The notes beneath the pieces were generated by a model. The model searched no databases and was not told where the DNA came from. It saw only the letters and a program-made list of their open reading frames with translations. Shown here piece by piece: positions 1 through 9,617 of a stretch of 64,000 bases of DNA (the first letter of the stretch is position 1; each line of letters begins with the position of its first letter). Source of the DNA: JBBQNR01 sp963774075. GTDB lineage: Bacteria; Actinomycetota; Thermoleophilia; Solirubrobacterales; JBBDJG01. Both the position numbers and the translations under genes were made by a program. The DNA is taken from the NCBI GenBank assembly GCA_963774075.1, contig CAVZDP010000009.1, forward strand, positions 124,001-188,000, in the 5' to 3' direction.

Positions 1-1650
1 ACGCTCGGCTCGAGCGCCCCGGCTTCGCCCGCGAACGACAACAACCCGAAGCTCATCGGGACCGCAGAGGCCGGTTCGATCGTCACGCTTTACAGCGCCG
101 CCACCAGCGCCGACTGCATACCCACGAACGCCCTTGCGAGCGGTACGGCCGCGGACTTCGACTCGCCGGGGATCGCGATCCCCGTCGCCGACAACACCAC
201 CACGACGCTGCGGGCCACGGCGACGGATCAGATCGGAAACGTTTCCGCCTGCTCGGGCTCGATCACCTATGAAGAGGACTCGCTCTCGCCCCAGGCGCCG
301 ACGCTCGGGTCCACAAACCCCGCCTCCCCGGTCAACGACAACAACCCGAAGCTGATCGGGACGGCCGAGGCCGGCTCGACCGTCACCATCTACGGTGCCG
401 ATTGCGCGCCCGGGAACGCCCTTGCGAGCGGCACGGCGGCGAGCTTCGCCTCGCCGGGGATCACGATCCCGGTGGCCGACAACTCCACGACGATCTTGCG
501 TGCTGCAGCTTCCGACGGTGCGGGCAACGTGTCGGACTGCTCGGCGCCGATCACGTACGTGGAGGACTCGGTTGCCCAAGAGCCGAGCATCACGGCCACG
601 ACTCCGGCCTCGCCCGCCAACGACAACGACCCGGAGCTGATCGGCACCGCCGAGGCGGCCTCGACCGTCACCCTCTACCGCGCCGCCACCAGCGCCGACT
701 GCACTCCAGCCAACCTGACAGCCTCCGGCGCCGCAGCGAGCTTTGCGTCGCCCGGCATCACGGTCGCCGTTGCGGACGGCTCCACCACGACCTTCCGCGC
801 CAAGGCCACCGACCAGGCCGGCAACGTGTCCGGCTGCTCGGCGCCGATCGCATACGAGGAGGATTCGCTCGCGCCCTCGGCTCCGACGCTCAGCTCGAGC
901 GCCCCGGCCTCGCCCGCGAACGACAACAACCCGAAGCTGATCGGGACCGCAGAGGCCGGTTCGATCGTCACTCTCTACAGCGCGGCCACCAGCGCCGACT
1001 GCATTCCGGCCAATGCTCTGGCGAGCGGCACCGCGGCGAGCTTCGCCTCGCTCGGGATCGCGGTCCCGGTGGCGGACAACTCCACCACGACGTTCCGGGT
1101 CACCGCCACCGACCTCGCTGGCAACGTCAGCGGCTGCTCGGCGGGCTCCCTCTCATATGAAGAGGTGTCGCCGCCCGACAGCGGACCGCCTCCTGCCGGA
1201 GGTGGACCCTCTCCCGGCGGTGGCACCGGCGGCGGCTCCGGCGGCGGTGGCAGCGGCGGCGGACCTTCCCCCGCGCCGGACGTGAGCGCACCGGCGATGA
1301 ACGTTGCCGTCAAGGCGCTGAAGCTCACCTCGAACGGAGTCGTTTCGGTGCCGCTTTCGTGCCCCGCCTCCGAGCAAGGGGGCTGTCAGGGCACGCTTTC
1401 GCTCCAGGCCGCGGTCGGGCGCGCATCGCACCGGAGAAGCGTGAGGCTCGGCAAGGTCTCGTTCCGGATCGCCGGTGGCAAGACGGCCACCGTCAAGGTC
1501 CGCCTCTCGAAGAAGTGCCAGCGACTCGTGAAGAAGGTCAGGAGGCTGACGATGGTGGCGATCGTCTATGCGAGCGATCGAGCCGGAAACGCGAAGACGA
1601 CCAAAAAGACGCTGACGCTCACCGCCGTGGGGGGCAGGTTGAAGCAGTAG
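1..1650 (+). CDS. Secreted Ig-like repeat protein, C-terminal part (5' end outside window)
   Basis: The reading frame is open from base 1 to a TAG at 1648-1650, so the start lies upstream. The visible 549 residues hold four Ig-like repeats of about 100 residues, each with a core like PASPANDNNPKLIG, then a strand ending in TLY, then DC.PAN and later GNVSGCS. Each repeat has two cysteines that could pair in a secreted protein. After the repeats comes a Gly/Pro/Ser linker (about 1165-1280), then a basic domain of about 120 residues with SCP, GC.GTLSL, FRIAGG and AIVYA motifs. The same basic domain ends the next gene, so the two are paralogs. Likely a cell-surface or matrix protein; anchoring is unknown because no LPXTG motif is present. 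The alternative, a soluble secreted protein, cannot be excluded. Confidence 0.85.
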   Translation, partial: TLGSSAPASPANDNNPKLIGTAEAGSIVTLYSAATSADCIPTNALASGTAADFDSPGIAIPVADNTTTTLRATATDQIGNVSACSGSITYEEDSLSPQAPTLGSTNPASPVNDNNPKLIGTAEAGSTVTIYGADCAPGNALASGTAASFASPGITIPVADNSTTILRAAASDGAGNVSDCSAPITYVEDSVAQEPSITATTPASPANDNDPELIGTAEAASTVTLYRAATSADCTPANLTASGAAASFASPGITVAVADGSTTTFRAKATDQAGNVSGCSAPIAYEEDSLAPSAPTLSSSAPASPANDNNPKLIGTAEAGSIVTLYSAATSADCIPANALASGTAASFASLGIAVPVADNSTTTFRVTATDLAGNVSGCSAGSLSYEEVSPPDSGPPPAGGGPSPGGGTGGGSGGGGSGGGPSPAPDVSAPAMNVAVKALKLTSNGVVSVPLSCPASEQGGCQGTLSLQAAVGRASHRRSVRLGKVSFRIAGGKTATVKVRLSKKCQRLVKKVRRLTMVAIVYASDRAGNAKTTKKTLTLTAVGGRLKQ

Positions 1651-1714
1651 CAAGAGCCGAGCCGGCCCCGCTGGCTCTCAGCTTTCTCTCATCTACATCG
1701 GGGATCATCGCTCC

Positions 1715-4700
1715 GTGCGGGCCCCGATGGTCTCGAATACGCGACTGGCTCGGCTCGAAGCCGTGGTGGCGGGCCTGCTCGTGATGGCCGCCTGGGCGCC
1801 CGCGGGCGCATACGCGTTCAGCTTCAACGCGCCGGTCAACTTCCCCGCAGGCACCTTGCCCGTGTCGGTGGCGGTGGCCGAGTTCAACGGTGACACGGAC
1901 CCCGACCTGATCGTCGCCAACGAGAGCTCGAACAACGTCTCGATCCTGCTCGGTGGAACGGGAGCGACGTTCACCGGGCCGACGAATCACAATGTCGGCC
2001 TCGGACCGCAGGACGTTGCCGTGGGGGACTTCAACGGCGACTCCGATCCCGACCTCGCAGTGGCGAACGGGAGCTCCAACGATGTCTCCGTGCTGGTCGG
2101 CGGGGCGGGGACCACCTTCAGCGCACCGACGAACCTGCCCGTCGGTATCGCCCCCATTGCGATTGTCGCGCGCGACTTCAACGGCGACTCCGACCCCGAT
2201 CTCGCGGTCGTCAACGAGGGCACGAACGACCTCTCCCTCTTGCTCGGCGCCGCGGGCGCGACCTTCAGCGCCCCGTCCAGCCTCTCCGTTGGCTCGACGC
2301 CGCAGGCGGCCGCCGTCGCCGACTTCAACGGGGATTCCGACCCTGACCTCGCTGTGGCGAACGGTGGCTCCAACAACGTGTCCGTGCTGCTCGGCGGCGC
2401 CGGACCCAACTTTGGAGCAGCGACCAACCTTCCGGTCGGCACCTTCCCCGTCTCGCTCGCCGCCGCCGACTTCAACGGCGACTCCGACCCGGATCTCGCG
2501 GTGGCAAACGACTTCTCCAACGACGTGTCCGTGCTGCTCGGCGGCGCGGCCGGGACGTTCTCGGCTGCCGCCAATCTCGCTGCCGGCCAGGGGCCGGTCT
2601 CGATCACCACGGCTCAGCTCAACGGCGACTCGGATCCCGATCTGGCGGTCGCGAACGAGCTTTCACAGAACGTCTCGGTCGCGCTCGGCCGGGCGGGGGG
2701 GACCTTCGGCCCCCAGAGCACCTTCACCGCCGGCAATGCTCCGATCGGCCTAGCGGCGGGCAGGTTCAACCCTGACTCGCACGACGACCTGGCCGTTGCG
2801 AATCAGGGGGGCAACAACGTCTCGATCCTCACGTGGATTCCGGATACGACTCAACCCCAGACAACTATCACCGCCGGGCCTTCGGGGCCGACGAACGACT
2901 CGACCCCGACGTTCACCTTTTCCTCGAACGAGGCCGGATCGACCTTCGAGTGCCGCGTCGACGGCGACGCCTTCGCCTTGTGCTCGTCCCCCCACACGAC
3001 TGCGACGCTTCCCGACGGGCCGCACACCTTCGCCGTGAGCGCTATCGACGACGGGAACAACACCGATGCTACCCCTGCGACCCGGCCCTTCACGGTCGAC
3101 ACCACACCCCCCGAGCCCCCGGTACTGAGCTCCACCGCGCCCGCCTCGCCCGCCAACGACAACAACCCCAGGCTGATCGGGACCGCCGAGACGGGCTCGA
3201 CCGTCAATCTCTACAGCGCCGTCACGACCGGTGGATGCACGCCCGCCAACGCGCTGGGGAACGGCAGCGCCGCCGGCTTCGAGGCGCCGGGAATCACGGT
3301 TACGGTCCCCAACAACTCCACCACCACGTTCCGCGCGACCGCCACCGACCAGGTCGGGAACGTGTCGGGCTGCTCGGCGAGCTCGATCGCGTATCAGGAA
3401 GACTCGACGGCGCCGCCGCCCCCGACTCTGAGCGCCACGAGCCCCGCATCACCCGCCAACGACAACAATCCGCTGGTGACCGGATCAGCCGAAGCCGGCT
3501 CGATTGTCACCCTCTACCGCGCCGCTACGACCGCCGGCTGCACTCCCGCAAACGCTCTCGCGAGCGGTCCGACCGCCGAGTTCGCCTCGCCTGGGATCGC
3601 GGTCTCCGTGGCCGACGACGCGAACACGACCTTGCGCGCGACCGCCGCCGACCAGGCGGGGAACGTGTCCGGCTGCTCGTCGGCATCGATCACGTATCAG
3701 GAGGACTCGATTGCGCCACCGGCGCCAACGCTCAACTCGACCAACCCCGCCTCGCCCGCCAACGACAACAACCCGAAGGTGATCGGAAGTGCCGAGGCGA
3801 GCTCCATCGTGACGCTCTACGCCGCGGCTACAAGCGCGGAGTGCACGCCCGCGAACGCCCTCGCAAGCGGCAGCGCCACGGACCTGGCCTCGCCCGGGAT
3901 CACGGTGCCCGTAGTCGACGACTCGACGACCAGCGTGCGCGCCACCGCCACCGACCGGGCCGGCAATGTCTCTTCCTGCTCGGCACCGATCTCCTATCAA
4001 GAGGACTCCGCGGCGCCACCGGCGCCAATGCTCAACTCGACCAACCCCGCATCGCCCGCCAACGACAACAACCCGAGAGTGGTCGGAAGCGCAGAGAGCG
4101 GCTCGAGCGTGATCGTCTACAGAACGGACTGCACGCCCGCGAACCTCCTCGGCAGCGGCAGCGCCGCAAACTTCGCCTCGCCCGGCATCTCGGTCGCGGT
4201 CTCCGACAACTCCACGACCGCCCTGCGCGTCACCGCGACGGACCAGGCCGGCAACGTCTCGGGCTGCTCTGGCGCCATCTCCTACGAGGAGGACTCGGCC
4301 GCGCCCGGCGCTCCGACCCTCAGCTCGACCACCCCCGCAGCGCCCGCCAACGACAACAACCCGAAGGTGATCGGAGACGCCGACGCGAGCTCCATCGTCA
4401 CGCTCTACGCCGCCGCCGCGAGCGCGGACTGCACGCCTGCGAACGCTCTCGCAAGCGGCACGGCGGCAGACTTCGCCTCGCCCGGAATCGCGGTGCCGGT
4501 GCCCGACGACACCACTGCGACGCTGCGCGCCACCGCGACCGACGTCGCCGGCAACGTCTCCGATTGCTCGGCGGCGATCTCCTATGAAGAGGACTCGACC
4601 GCGCCACCGGCGCCGGCGCTGAGCTCCACCAACCCCGCGTCGCCCGCCAACGACAACAGCCCTGAGGTGATCGGCAGCACCGAGGACGGCTCGACCATAA

Positions 4701-7700
4701 TCCTCTACGCCGCCCCCACGAACTCCGACTGCACGCCCGCGAACGCCCTCGCAAGCGGCAGCGCCACGGGCCTGGCCTCGCCTGGGATCACGGTGCCCGT
4801 ACCGGACAACTCGACGACGAGCGTGCGCGCCACCGCCACCGACCAAGCCGGCAATGTCTCTTCCTGCTCGGCAGCGATCTCATACCAGGAGGACTCCACG
4901 GTGCCGTTGACGCCGACGCTGAGCTCGAGCGTGCCGCCCTCGCCGGCCAACGACAACAACCCGAAGGTCGTCGGCGCCGCCGCGCCAGGCTCGACAGTCA
5001 CCGTCTACAGCGCGGAGACGACTGCGGACTGCACACCCACGAACGTGCTCGGAACCGGTGGCGCCGCAAGCCTTGCGTCGCCCGGTATCTCGGTCGCGGT
5101 GTCTGACGACTCCACCGTCACCTTGCGGGCGACGGCCACGGATCAGGCCGGCAACACATCCCCCTGCTCCTCGACCTCGATCGCTTACGAGGAGGACTCC
5201 ACGGACCCCACGGCCCCGACGCTTACCGCGACTCTTCCTGCCTCGCCCGCCAACGACAACAACCCGAGGATCGCCGGCAACGCCGAGAGTGGCTCCATCG
5301 TCACTCTCTTCCGCGCCGCCACCCTGGCGGAATGCACGCCCGCCAACGCGCTTGCGAACGGCACGGCGGGCGACTTCGCCTCTCCGGGCATCGCGATTCC
5401 GGTTGCCGACGACACCAGCACCAACGTGCGTGCAATCGCAACCGACCAGGCCGGCAACCCGTCGAGCTGTTCGGCACCGATCATCTACGTGGAGGACTCG
5501 CTCGCTGCCGAGCCAAGCCTCACGGCGACCACTCCCGCGTCGCCGGCCAACGACAACAGCCCGAAGGTGATCGGCAGCGCCGAGGCGGACTCGACAGTGA
5601 CGATCTACAGTGCCGCCACGACCGCCGATTGCACGCCGGCGAACGTCATTGGCAGCGGCAGCTTCGCGGGGCTTGCCGCTCCAGGGATCGCGGTCGACGT
5701 GCCCGACAACTCCACCACGACCGTGCGCGCGACCATCAGGGACGCGGCCGCAAACCGTTCCGCATGCTCGGCCAGCTCGATCGAGTACGTGGAGGACTCG
5801 AGTGCACCGGCGGCGCCCACGCTCGGCTCGACCAACCCAGCCTCGCCCGCCAACGACAACAATCCGAAGGTGATCGGAAGCGTCGAGGCCGGCTCGATCG
5901 TCACCCTCTACGCCGCGAGCACGATCGCCGAGTGCACGCCGGCCAATGCGCTCGGGAGCGGCGCGGCGGCCGCCCTGGCATCGCCCGGGATCGCGGTGCC
6001 GGTGCTCGACGACACGACCACGGCCCTGCGCGCGACCGCGACGGACCAGGCCGGGAACGTCTCGACGTGCTCCACGTCCATCTCCTACCAGGAGGACTCG
6101 ACCGCGCCCGCCGCCCCGACGCTCGGCTCGACCAACCCCGCCTCGCCCGCAAACAACAACGCTCCGAGGGTGATCGGTAGCGCAGAGGCCGGCTCGTCCG
6201 TGACGATCTACGAAACCGACTGTGCGCCAGCGAACGCCCTCGCCGGTGGCACGGCGGCCGCCTTCGCCGCGCCCGGGATCGCGGTGCCGGTGCTCGAGGA
6301 CACGACCACGGCCCTGCGCGCGACCGCGACGGACCAGGCCGGAAACGTCTCCACCTGCTCCACGTCCATCTCGTACCAGGAGGACTCGATCGCGCCCGTC
6401 TCTCCGACACTCAGCTCGACCAACCCCGCCTCACCTGCGAACAACAACAACCCGGGGGTGGTCGGCGGCGCCGAGGATGGCTCGACCGTCACCGTCTACA
6501 GGGCCACCACCAGCGCTGACTGCACCCCCGCCAATGCGCTGGGGAGCGGCACGGCGGCTGCTTTCGCCTCGCCCGGGATTCCCGTGACGGTACTCAACAA
6601 CACGACGACAACCCTGCGTGCGACCGCCACCGATGGTGTGGGGAACGTGTCCGCGTGCTCGCCGGGCTCGATCGTGTACGAGGAGGACTCGACTCCGCCA
6701 TCGGCCCCAACCCCGAGCTCGACGGCCCCGCGCTCGCCCGCCAACGACAACAGCCCGAAAGTGATCGGTGCGGCTGAGTCCGGCTCGACCGTTGCCGTCT
6801 ACGCTGCTGCCACGACCACCGGCTGCACGCCCGCGAACCTGCGCGCGACGGGCACGGGCGCCGACTTCGCCTTGCCCGGGATCGCGGTCGCGGTGGTGGA
6901 CAACACCTCCACCAGGTTCAGAGCCACCGCCACGGACAGGGCAGGCAACGTCTCGGCTTGCTCGTCGGCGTCTGTGGTGTACCAGGAGAATTCAGCCATC
7001 CCTCCGGCTCCGAGCTTCAGTGCCACGGTCCCCGCGTCACCTGCCAACGACAACAACCCGGAGCTCGTTGGCAGCGCTCAGACCGGCTCGACGCTAACCC
7101 TCTACGCTGCCGCCACAGGCGCCGATTGCATACCGGCCAACGTGATCGCGAGCGGCACTGCCGCCACGTTTGCCTCGCCGGGGATCTCGATTTCGGTGCC
7201 TGACAATTCCACCACGACCGTGCGCGCGACGGCCACGGACGAGGCGAGCAACGTGTCCGCCTGCTCGCCGACTTCGATCCTCTACATCGAGGACTCGACC
7301 GCGCCCGCAGCCCCGACACTCGGCTCGACCAATCCCGCCTCGCCCGCAAACAACAACACTCCGACCCTGGTCGGCACTGCCGAGGCCGGCTCGACCGTGA
7401 CCGTCTACGGAACCGACTGCACGCCGGCGAACGCCCTCACCGGCGGGACGGCGGCCGCCTTCGCCGCGCCCGGGATCGCGGTGCCGGTGCTCGACGACAC
7501 CACGACGGACCTGCGCGCGACCGCGACCGACGTGGCCGGGAACGTCTCCGCATGCTCGAGCCCGATCTCGTACGAGGAGGACTCCACCGCGCCGGCCGCC
7601 CCGACGCTCAGCTCGACGACCCCCGCGTCGCCGGCCAACGACAACAACCCAAAGATAGTCGGCAGCGCTGAGGCCGGCTCGACCGTCACTCTCCATGCCG

Positions 7701-8935
7701 CCGAGAGCACGGACTGCACGCCCGCGAACGCCATCGCAAGCGGCGCGGCCGGCGACCTCTCCTCGCCCGGGATCGCGGCCCCGGTCGTCGACGACGCCAC
7801 CACGACCCTGCGCGCGACCGCCACCGACCCGGCCGGGAACCAGTCGGATTGCTCGGCGGCGATCTCCTATGAAGAGGACTCGACCGCGCCGGAGCCGAGC
7901 ATCGACACCATCGCGCCGGCCTCGCCCGCCAACGACAACGAGCCGAGACTGAGCGGGAGCGTCGAGGCCGGATCGATCGTGACGCTCTACAGCGCGCCGA
8001 CAACCGCCGACTGCGTGCCCGCCAACCTCTTCGCGAGCGGCACGGCGACCGACTTCGCCTCACCAGGGATCACCGTGACGGTTGCAGACGACACCGCCAC
8101 CACGTTCCGGGCCACCGGCACCGACCAGGCCGGCAACGTCTCCGGCTGCTCCAACGGGATCGCATACGAGGAGGACTCGATTCCGCCGTCCGCTCCAACG
8201 CTGACCTTCACCGCCCCCGCCTCACCGGCAAACGAAAACGAACCCCTCGTGATCGGCGATGCCGAGGCGGGCTCCACGGTCACTCTCTACGAGGCCGCCA
8301 CGACCGCGGACTGCATTCCTGAGAACGCCGTTGGAAGCGGCACGGCCGCCGAGTTCGCCTCGCCCGGGATTCCGGTCGCGGTTCCCGACAACTCCAGCAC
8401 GACGCTGCGTGCCATCGCCGGCGATCGGGCGGGCAACATGTCGGAATGCTCGTCCGTGGCGATGACCTACGAGGAGGCGACTCCGGCAGAAGCCACGCCC
8501 GACACGGGCGGCGGCGCGGGCAGCAGCGACTCGCCCGGGGTGGACGGCGCGCCCCGCGACGTCACCGCCCCCGCGATGGGCGTCTCGCGCAAGGCGGTCA
8601 AGCTCGACTCGAAAGGTGTCGTCCCGGTGCTGCTCTCCTGCCCGGTCTCGGAGAAGGAGGGGTGCCGGGGCACGCTTTCGCTCGAGGCCGCGGTGAACCG
8701 GGCCGCCAAGCGACAGAAGGTGAAGCTCGGGAAGACGTCCTTCCGCATTGCCGGCGGCAGGGCCGTCGCGGTCGAGGTTCGCCTCTCGAGAAAGAACCAG
8801 CGCCTCGTCAGGAAGCTGAAGAGGATCACGACGGTGGCGATCGTCTACGCCCGTGATCAGGCCGGCAATGCAACGACGATAAAAAGAACCGTGACGCTCA
8901 CCTCCGCCGGCGGCAGATCGAGGAATCGATCGTAG
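1715..8935 (+). CDS. Giant secreted protein: FG-GAP/VCBS propeller head plus 18 Ig-like repeats
   Basis: 2406 residues from GTG 1715, with a GGGGA about 10 bases upstream; ATG 1727 is an alternative. Residues 1-34 form a signal peptide ending near AYA. Residues about 36-375 hold seven FG-GAP/VCBS-type units around the motif FNGDSDPDLAVAN, whose Asp/Asn pattern fits calcium-binding beta-propeller blades. One different Ig-like domain follows (PTNDSTPTF...STFECRVDG), then 18 repeats of about 99 residues (about 467-2255) with the PANDNNP core and a Cys pair each. A Gly/Ser linker and a basic C-terminal domain shared with the preceding gene close the protein. The likely role is adhesion or matrix; this is inferred from architecture only. 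The stop is separated by one base from the ATG of a response regulator, so the genes may be co-transcribed. Confidence 0.88.
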   Translation: MRAPMVSNTRLARLEAVVAGLLVMAAWAPAGAYAFSFNAPVNFPAGTLPVSVAVAEFNGDTDPDLIVANESSNNVSILLGGTGATFTGPTNHNVGLGPQDVAVGDFNGDSDPDLAVANGSSNDVSVLVGGAGTTFSAPTNLPVGIAPIAIVARDFNGDSDPDLAVVNEGTNDLSLLLGAAGATFSAPSSLSVGSTPQAAAVADFNGDSDPDLAVANGGSNNVSVLLGGAGPNFGAATNLPVGTFPVSLAAADFNGDSDPDLAVANDFSNDVSVLLGGAAGTFSAAANLAAGQGPVSITTAQLNGDSDPDLAVANELSQNVSVALGRAGGTFGPQSTFTAGNAPIGLAAGRFNPDSHDDLAVANQGGNNVSILTWIPDTTQPQTTITAGPSGPTNDSTPTFTFSSNEAGSTFECRVDGDAFALCSSPHTTATLPDGPHTFAVSAIDDGNNTDATPATRPFTVDTTPPEPPVLSSTAPASPANDNNPRLIGTAETGSTVNLYSAVTTGGCTPANALGNGSAAGFEAPGITVTVPNNSTTTFRATATDQVGNVSGCSASSIAYQEDSTAPPPPTLSATSPASPANDNNPLVTGSAEAGSIVTLYRAATTAGCTPANALASGPTAEFASPGIAVSVADDANTTLRATAADQAGNVSGCSSASITYQEDSIAPPAPTLNSTNPASPANDNNPKVIGSAEASSIVTLYAAATSAECTPANALASGSATDLASPGITVPVVDDSTTSVRATATDRAGNVSSCSAPISYQEDSAAPPAPMLNSTNPASPANDNNPRVVGSAESGSSVIVYRTDCTPANLLGSGSAANFASPGISVAVSDNSTTALRVTATDQAGNVSGCSGAISYEEDSAAPGAPTLSSTTPAAPANDNNPKVIGDADASSIVTLYAAAASADCTPANALASGTAADFASPGIAVPVPDDTTATLRATATDVAGNVSDCSAAISYEEDSTAPPAPALSSTNPASPANDNSPEVIGSTEDGSTIILYAAPTNSDCTPANALASGSATGLASPGITVPVPDNSTTSVRATATDQAGNVSSCSAAISYQEDSTVPLTPTLSSSVPPSPANDNNPKVVGAAAPGSTVTVYSAETTADCTPTNVLGTGGAASLASPGISVAVSDDSTVTLRATATDQAGNTSPCSSTSIAYEEDSTDPTAPTLTATLPASPANDNNPRIAGNAESGSIVTLFRAATLAECTPANALANGTAGDFASPGIAIPVADDTSTNVRAIATDQAGNPSSCSAPIIYVEDSLAAEPSLTATTPASPANDNSPKVIGSAEADSTVTIYSAATTADCTPANVIGSGSFAGLAAPGIAVDVPDNSTTTVRATIRDAAANRSACSASSIEYVEDSSAPAAPTLGSTNPASPANDNNPKVIGSVEAGSIVTLYAASTIAECTPANALGSGAAAALASPGIAVPVLDDTTTALRATATDQAGNVSTCSTSISYQEDSTAPAAPTLGSTNPASPANNNAPRVIGSAEAGSSVTIYETDCAPANALAGGTAAAFAAPGIAVPVLEDTTTALRATATDQAGNVSTCSTSISYQEDSIAPVSPTLSSTNPASPANNNNPGVVGGAEDGSTVTVYRATTSADCTPANALGSGTAAAFASPGIPVTVLNNTTTTLRATATDGVGNVSACSPGSIVYEEDSTPPSAPTPSSTAPRSPANDNSPKVIGAAESGSTVAVYAAATTTGCTPANLRATGTGADFALPGIAVAVVDNTSTRFRATATDRAGNVSACSSASVVYQENSAIPPAPSFSATVPASPANDNNPELVGSAQTGSTLTLYAAATGADCIPANVIASGTAATFASPGISISVPDNSTTTVRATATDEASNVSACSPTSILYIEDSTAPAAPTLGSTNPASPANNNTPTLVGTAEAGSTVTVYGTDCTPANALTGGTAAAFAAPGIAVPVLDDTTTDLRATATDVAGNVSACSSPISYEEDSTAPAAPTLSSTTPASPANDNNPKIVGSAEAGSTVTLHAAESTDCTPANAIASGAAGDLSSPGIAAPVVDDATTTLRATATDPAGNQSDCSAAISYEEDSTAPEPSIDTIAPASPANDNEPRLSGSVEAGSIVTLYSAPTTADCVPANLFASGTATDFASPGITVTVADDTATTFRATGTDQAGNVSGCSNGIAYEEDSIPPSAPTLTFTAPASPANENEPLVIGDAEAGSTVTLYEAATTADCIPENAVGSGTAAEFASPGIPVAVPDNSSTTLRAIAGDRAGNMSECSSVAMTYEEATPAEATPDTGGGAGSSDSPGVDGAPRDVTAPAMGVSRKAVKLDSKGVVPVLLSCPVSEKEGCRGTLSLEAAVNRAAKRQKVKLGKTSFRIAGGRAVAVEVRLSRKNQRLVRKLKRITTVAIVYARDQAGNATTIKRTVTLTSAGGRSRNRS
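3115..8480 (+). repeat. 18 tandem Ig-like protein repeats (~300 bp each)
   Basis: The PANDN/PANNN core recurs 18 times at about 300-bp spacing. The copies differ at many positions, including synonymous ones, unlike the identical 321-bp array near 54420. This is therefore an older, diverged repeat. Repeats missing part of the T.A.C strand (for example near 4120, 6205 and 7405, where TLYAAATSADC is shortened to VY.TDC) recur, which suggests block duplication of repeat subtypes. Confidence 0.85.
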
Positions 8936-8936
8936 T

Positions 8937-9617
8937 ATGCGCGTGCTGATCGTCGAGGACGACCTCAAGATGGCCGCGGCCATCCGCCGGGGCCTTCAGG
9001 GCGAGGGGATGGTGGCGGACGTCGCGAATCGCGGCGAGGACGCGCTCTGGATGGCGGGGGCCACGGAGTTCGACGCGGTCGTCCTGGACCTGATGCTGCC
9101 AGGCATCGACGGCTTCGAGACGTGCCGGCGACTTCGCGACGACGGCGTGTGGGCGCCGATCATCATGCTGACGGCGCGCGACGCGATCGAGGACCGCGTC
9201 AAGGGACTCGACAAGGGAGCCGACGACTACCTCGTCAAGCCTTTCTCCCTCGCGGAGCTTCTCGCCCGGCTGCGAGCACTCGGTCGCCGCGGCCCCGTCG
9301 AGCGCCGGCCGGTGTTGAGCGTCGGCAACCTGCGCCTCGACCCCGCCACTCAGGAGGCATCGCGCGGCGACGTGCCGATTCATCTCTCCCCGAAGGAGTT
9401 CGCTCTGCTCGAGGTCTTCATGCGGCGGCCCGGGGAGATACTGAGCCAGTTTCAGCTCCTGGAGCATGCCTGGGACTACGACTACGAGAACCGCTCCAAC
9501 GTTGTCGAGGTCTACGTCCGCTACCTGCGGCAGAAGGTCGACCGCCCCTTCGGCGTCAAGTCGCTGGAGACCGTTCGCGGAGCCGGGTACCGGCTGAGGA
9601 AGGACGGGGGATCCTGA
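8937..9617 (+). CDS. OmpR/PhoB-family response regulator
   Basis: 226 residues. The receiver domain has the acidic pocket VEDD at 7-9, phospho-acceptor Asp51 in VVLDLMLPG, Thr79 in MLTA and Lys101 in YLVKPF. The C-terminal winged helix (about 125-222) has SPKEFALLEVF and the RYLRQKVD recognition-helix region, ending GAGYRL. The length is typical of the family. It starts one base after the stop of the giant Ig-like gene and is followed directly by a histidine kinase whose coding region overlaps its stop, so the two form a two-component pair. The inducing signal is not visible. Confidence 0.95.
   Translation: MRVLIVEDDLKMAAAIRRGLQGEGMVADVANRGEDALWMAGATEFDAVVLDLMLPGIDGFETCRRLRDDGVWAPIIMLTARDAIEDRVKGLDKGADDYLVKPFSLAELLARLRALGRRGPVERRPVLSVGNLRLDPATQEASRGDVPIHLSPKEFALLEVFMRRPGEILSQFQLLEHAWDYDYENRSNVVEVYVRYLRQKVDRPFGVKSLETVRGAGYRLRKDGGS

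Noticed and set aside
2833..4587. Long plus-strand open frame inside the Ig-repeat gene
   Set aside because: Arg/His-rich translation of a second frame in GC-rich repeats; no ribosome site or domain.
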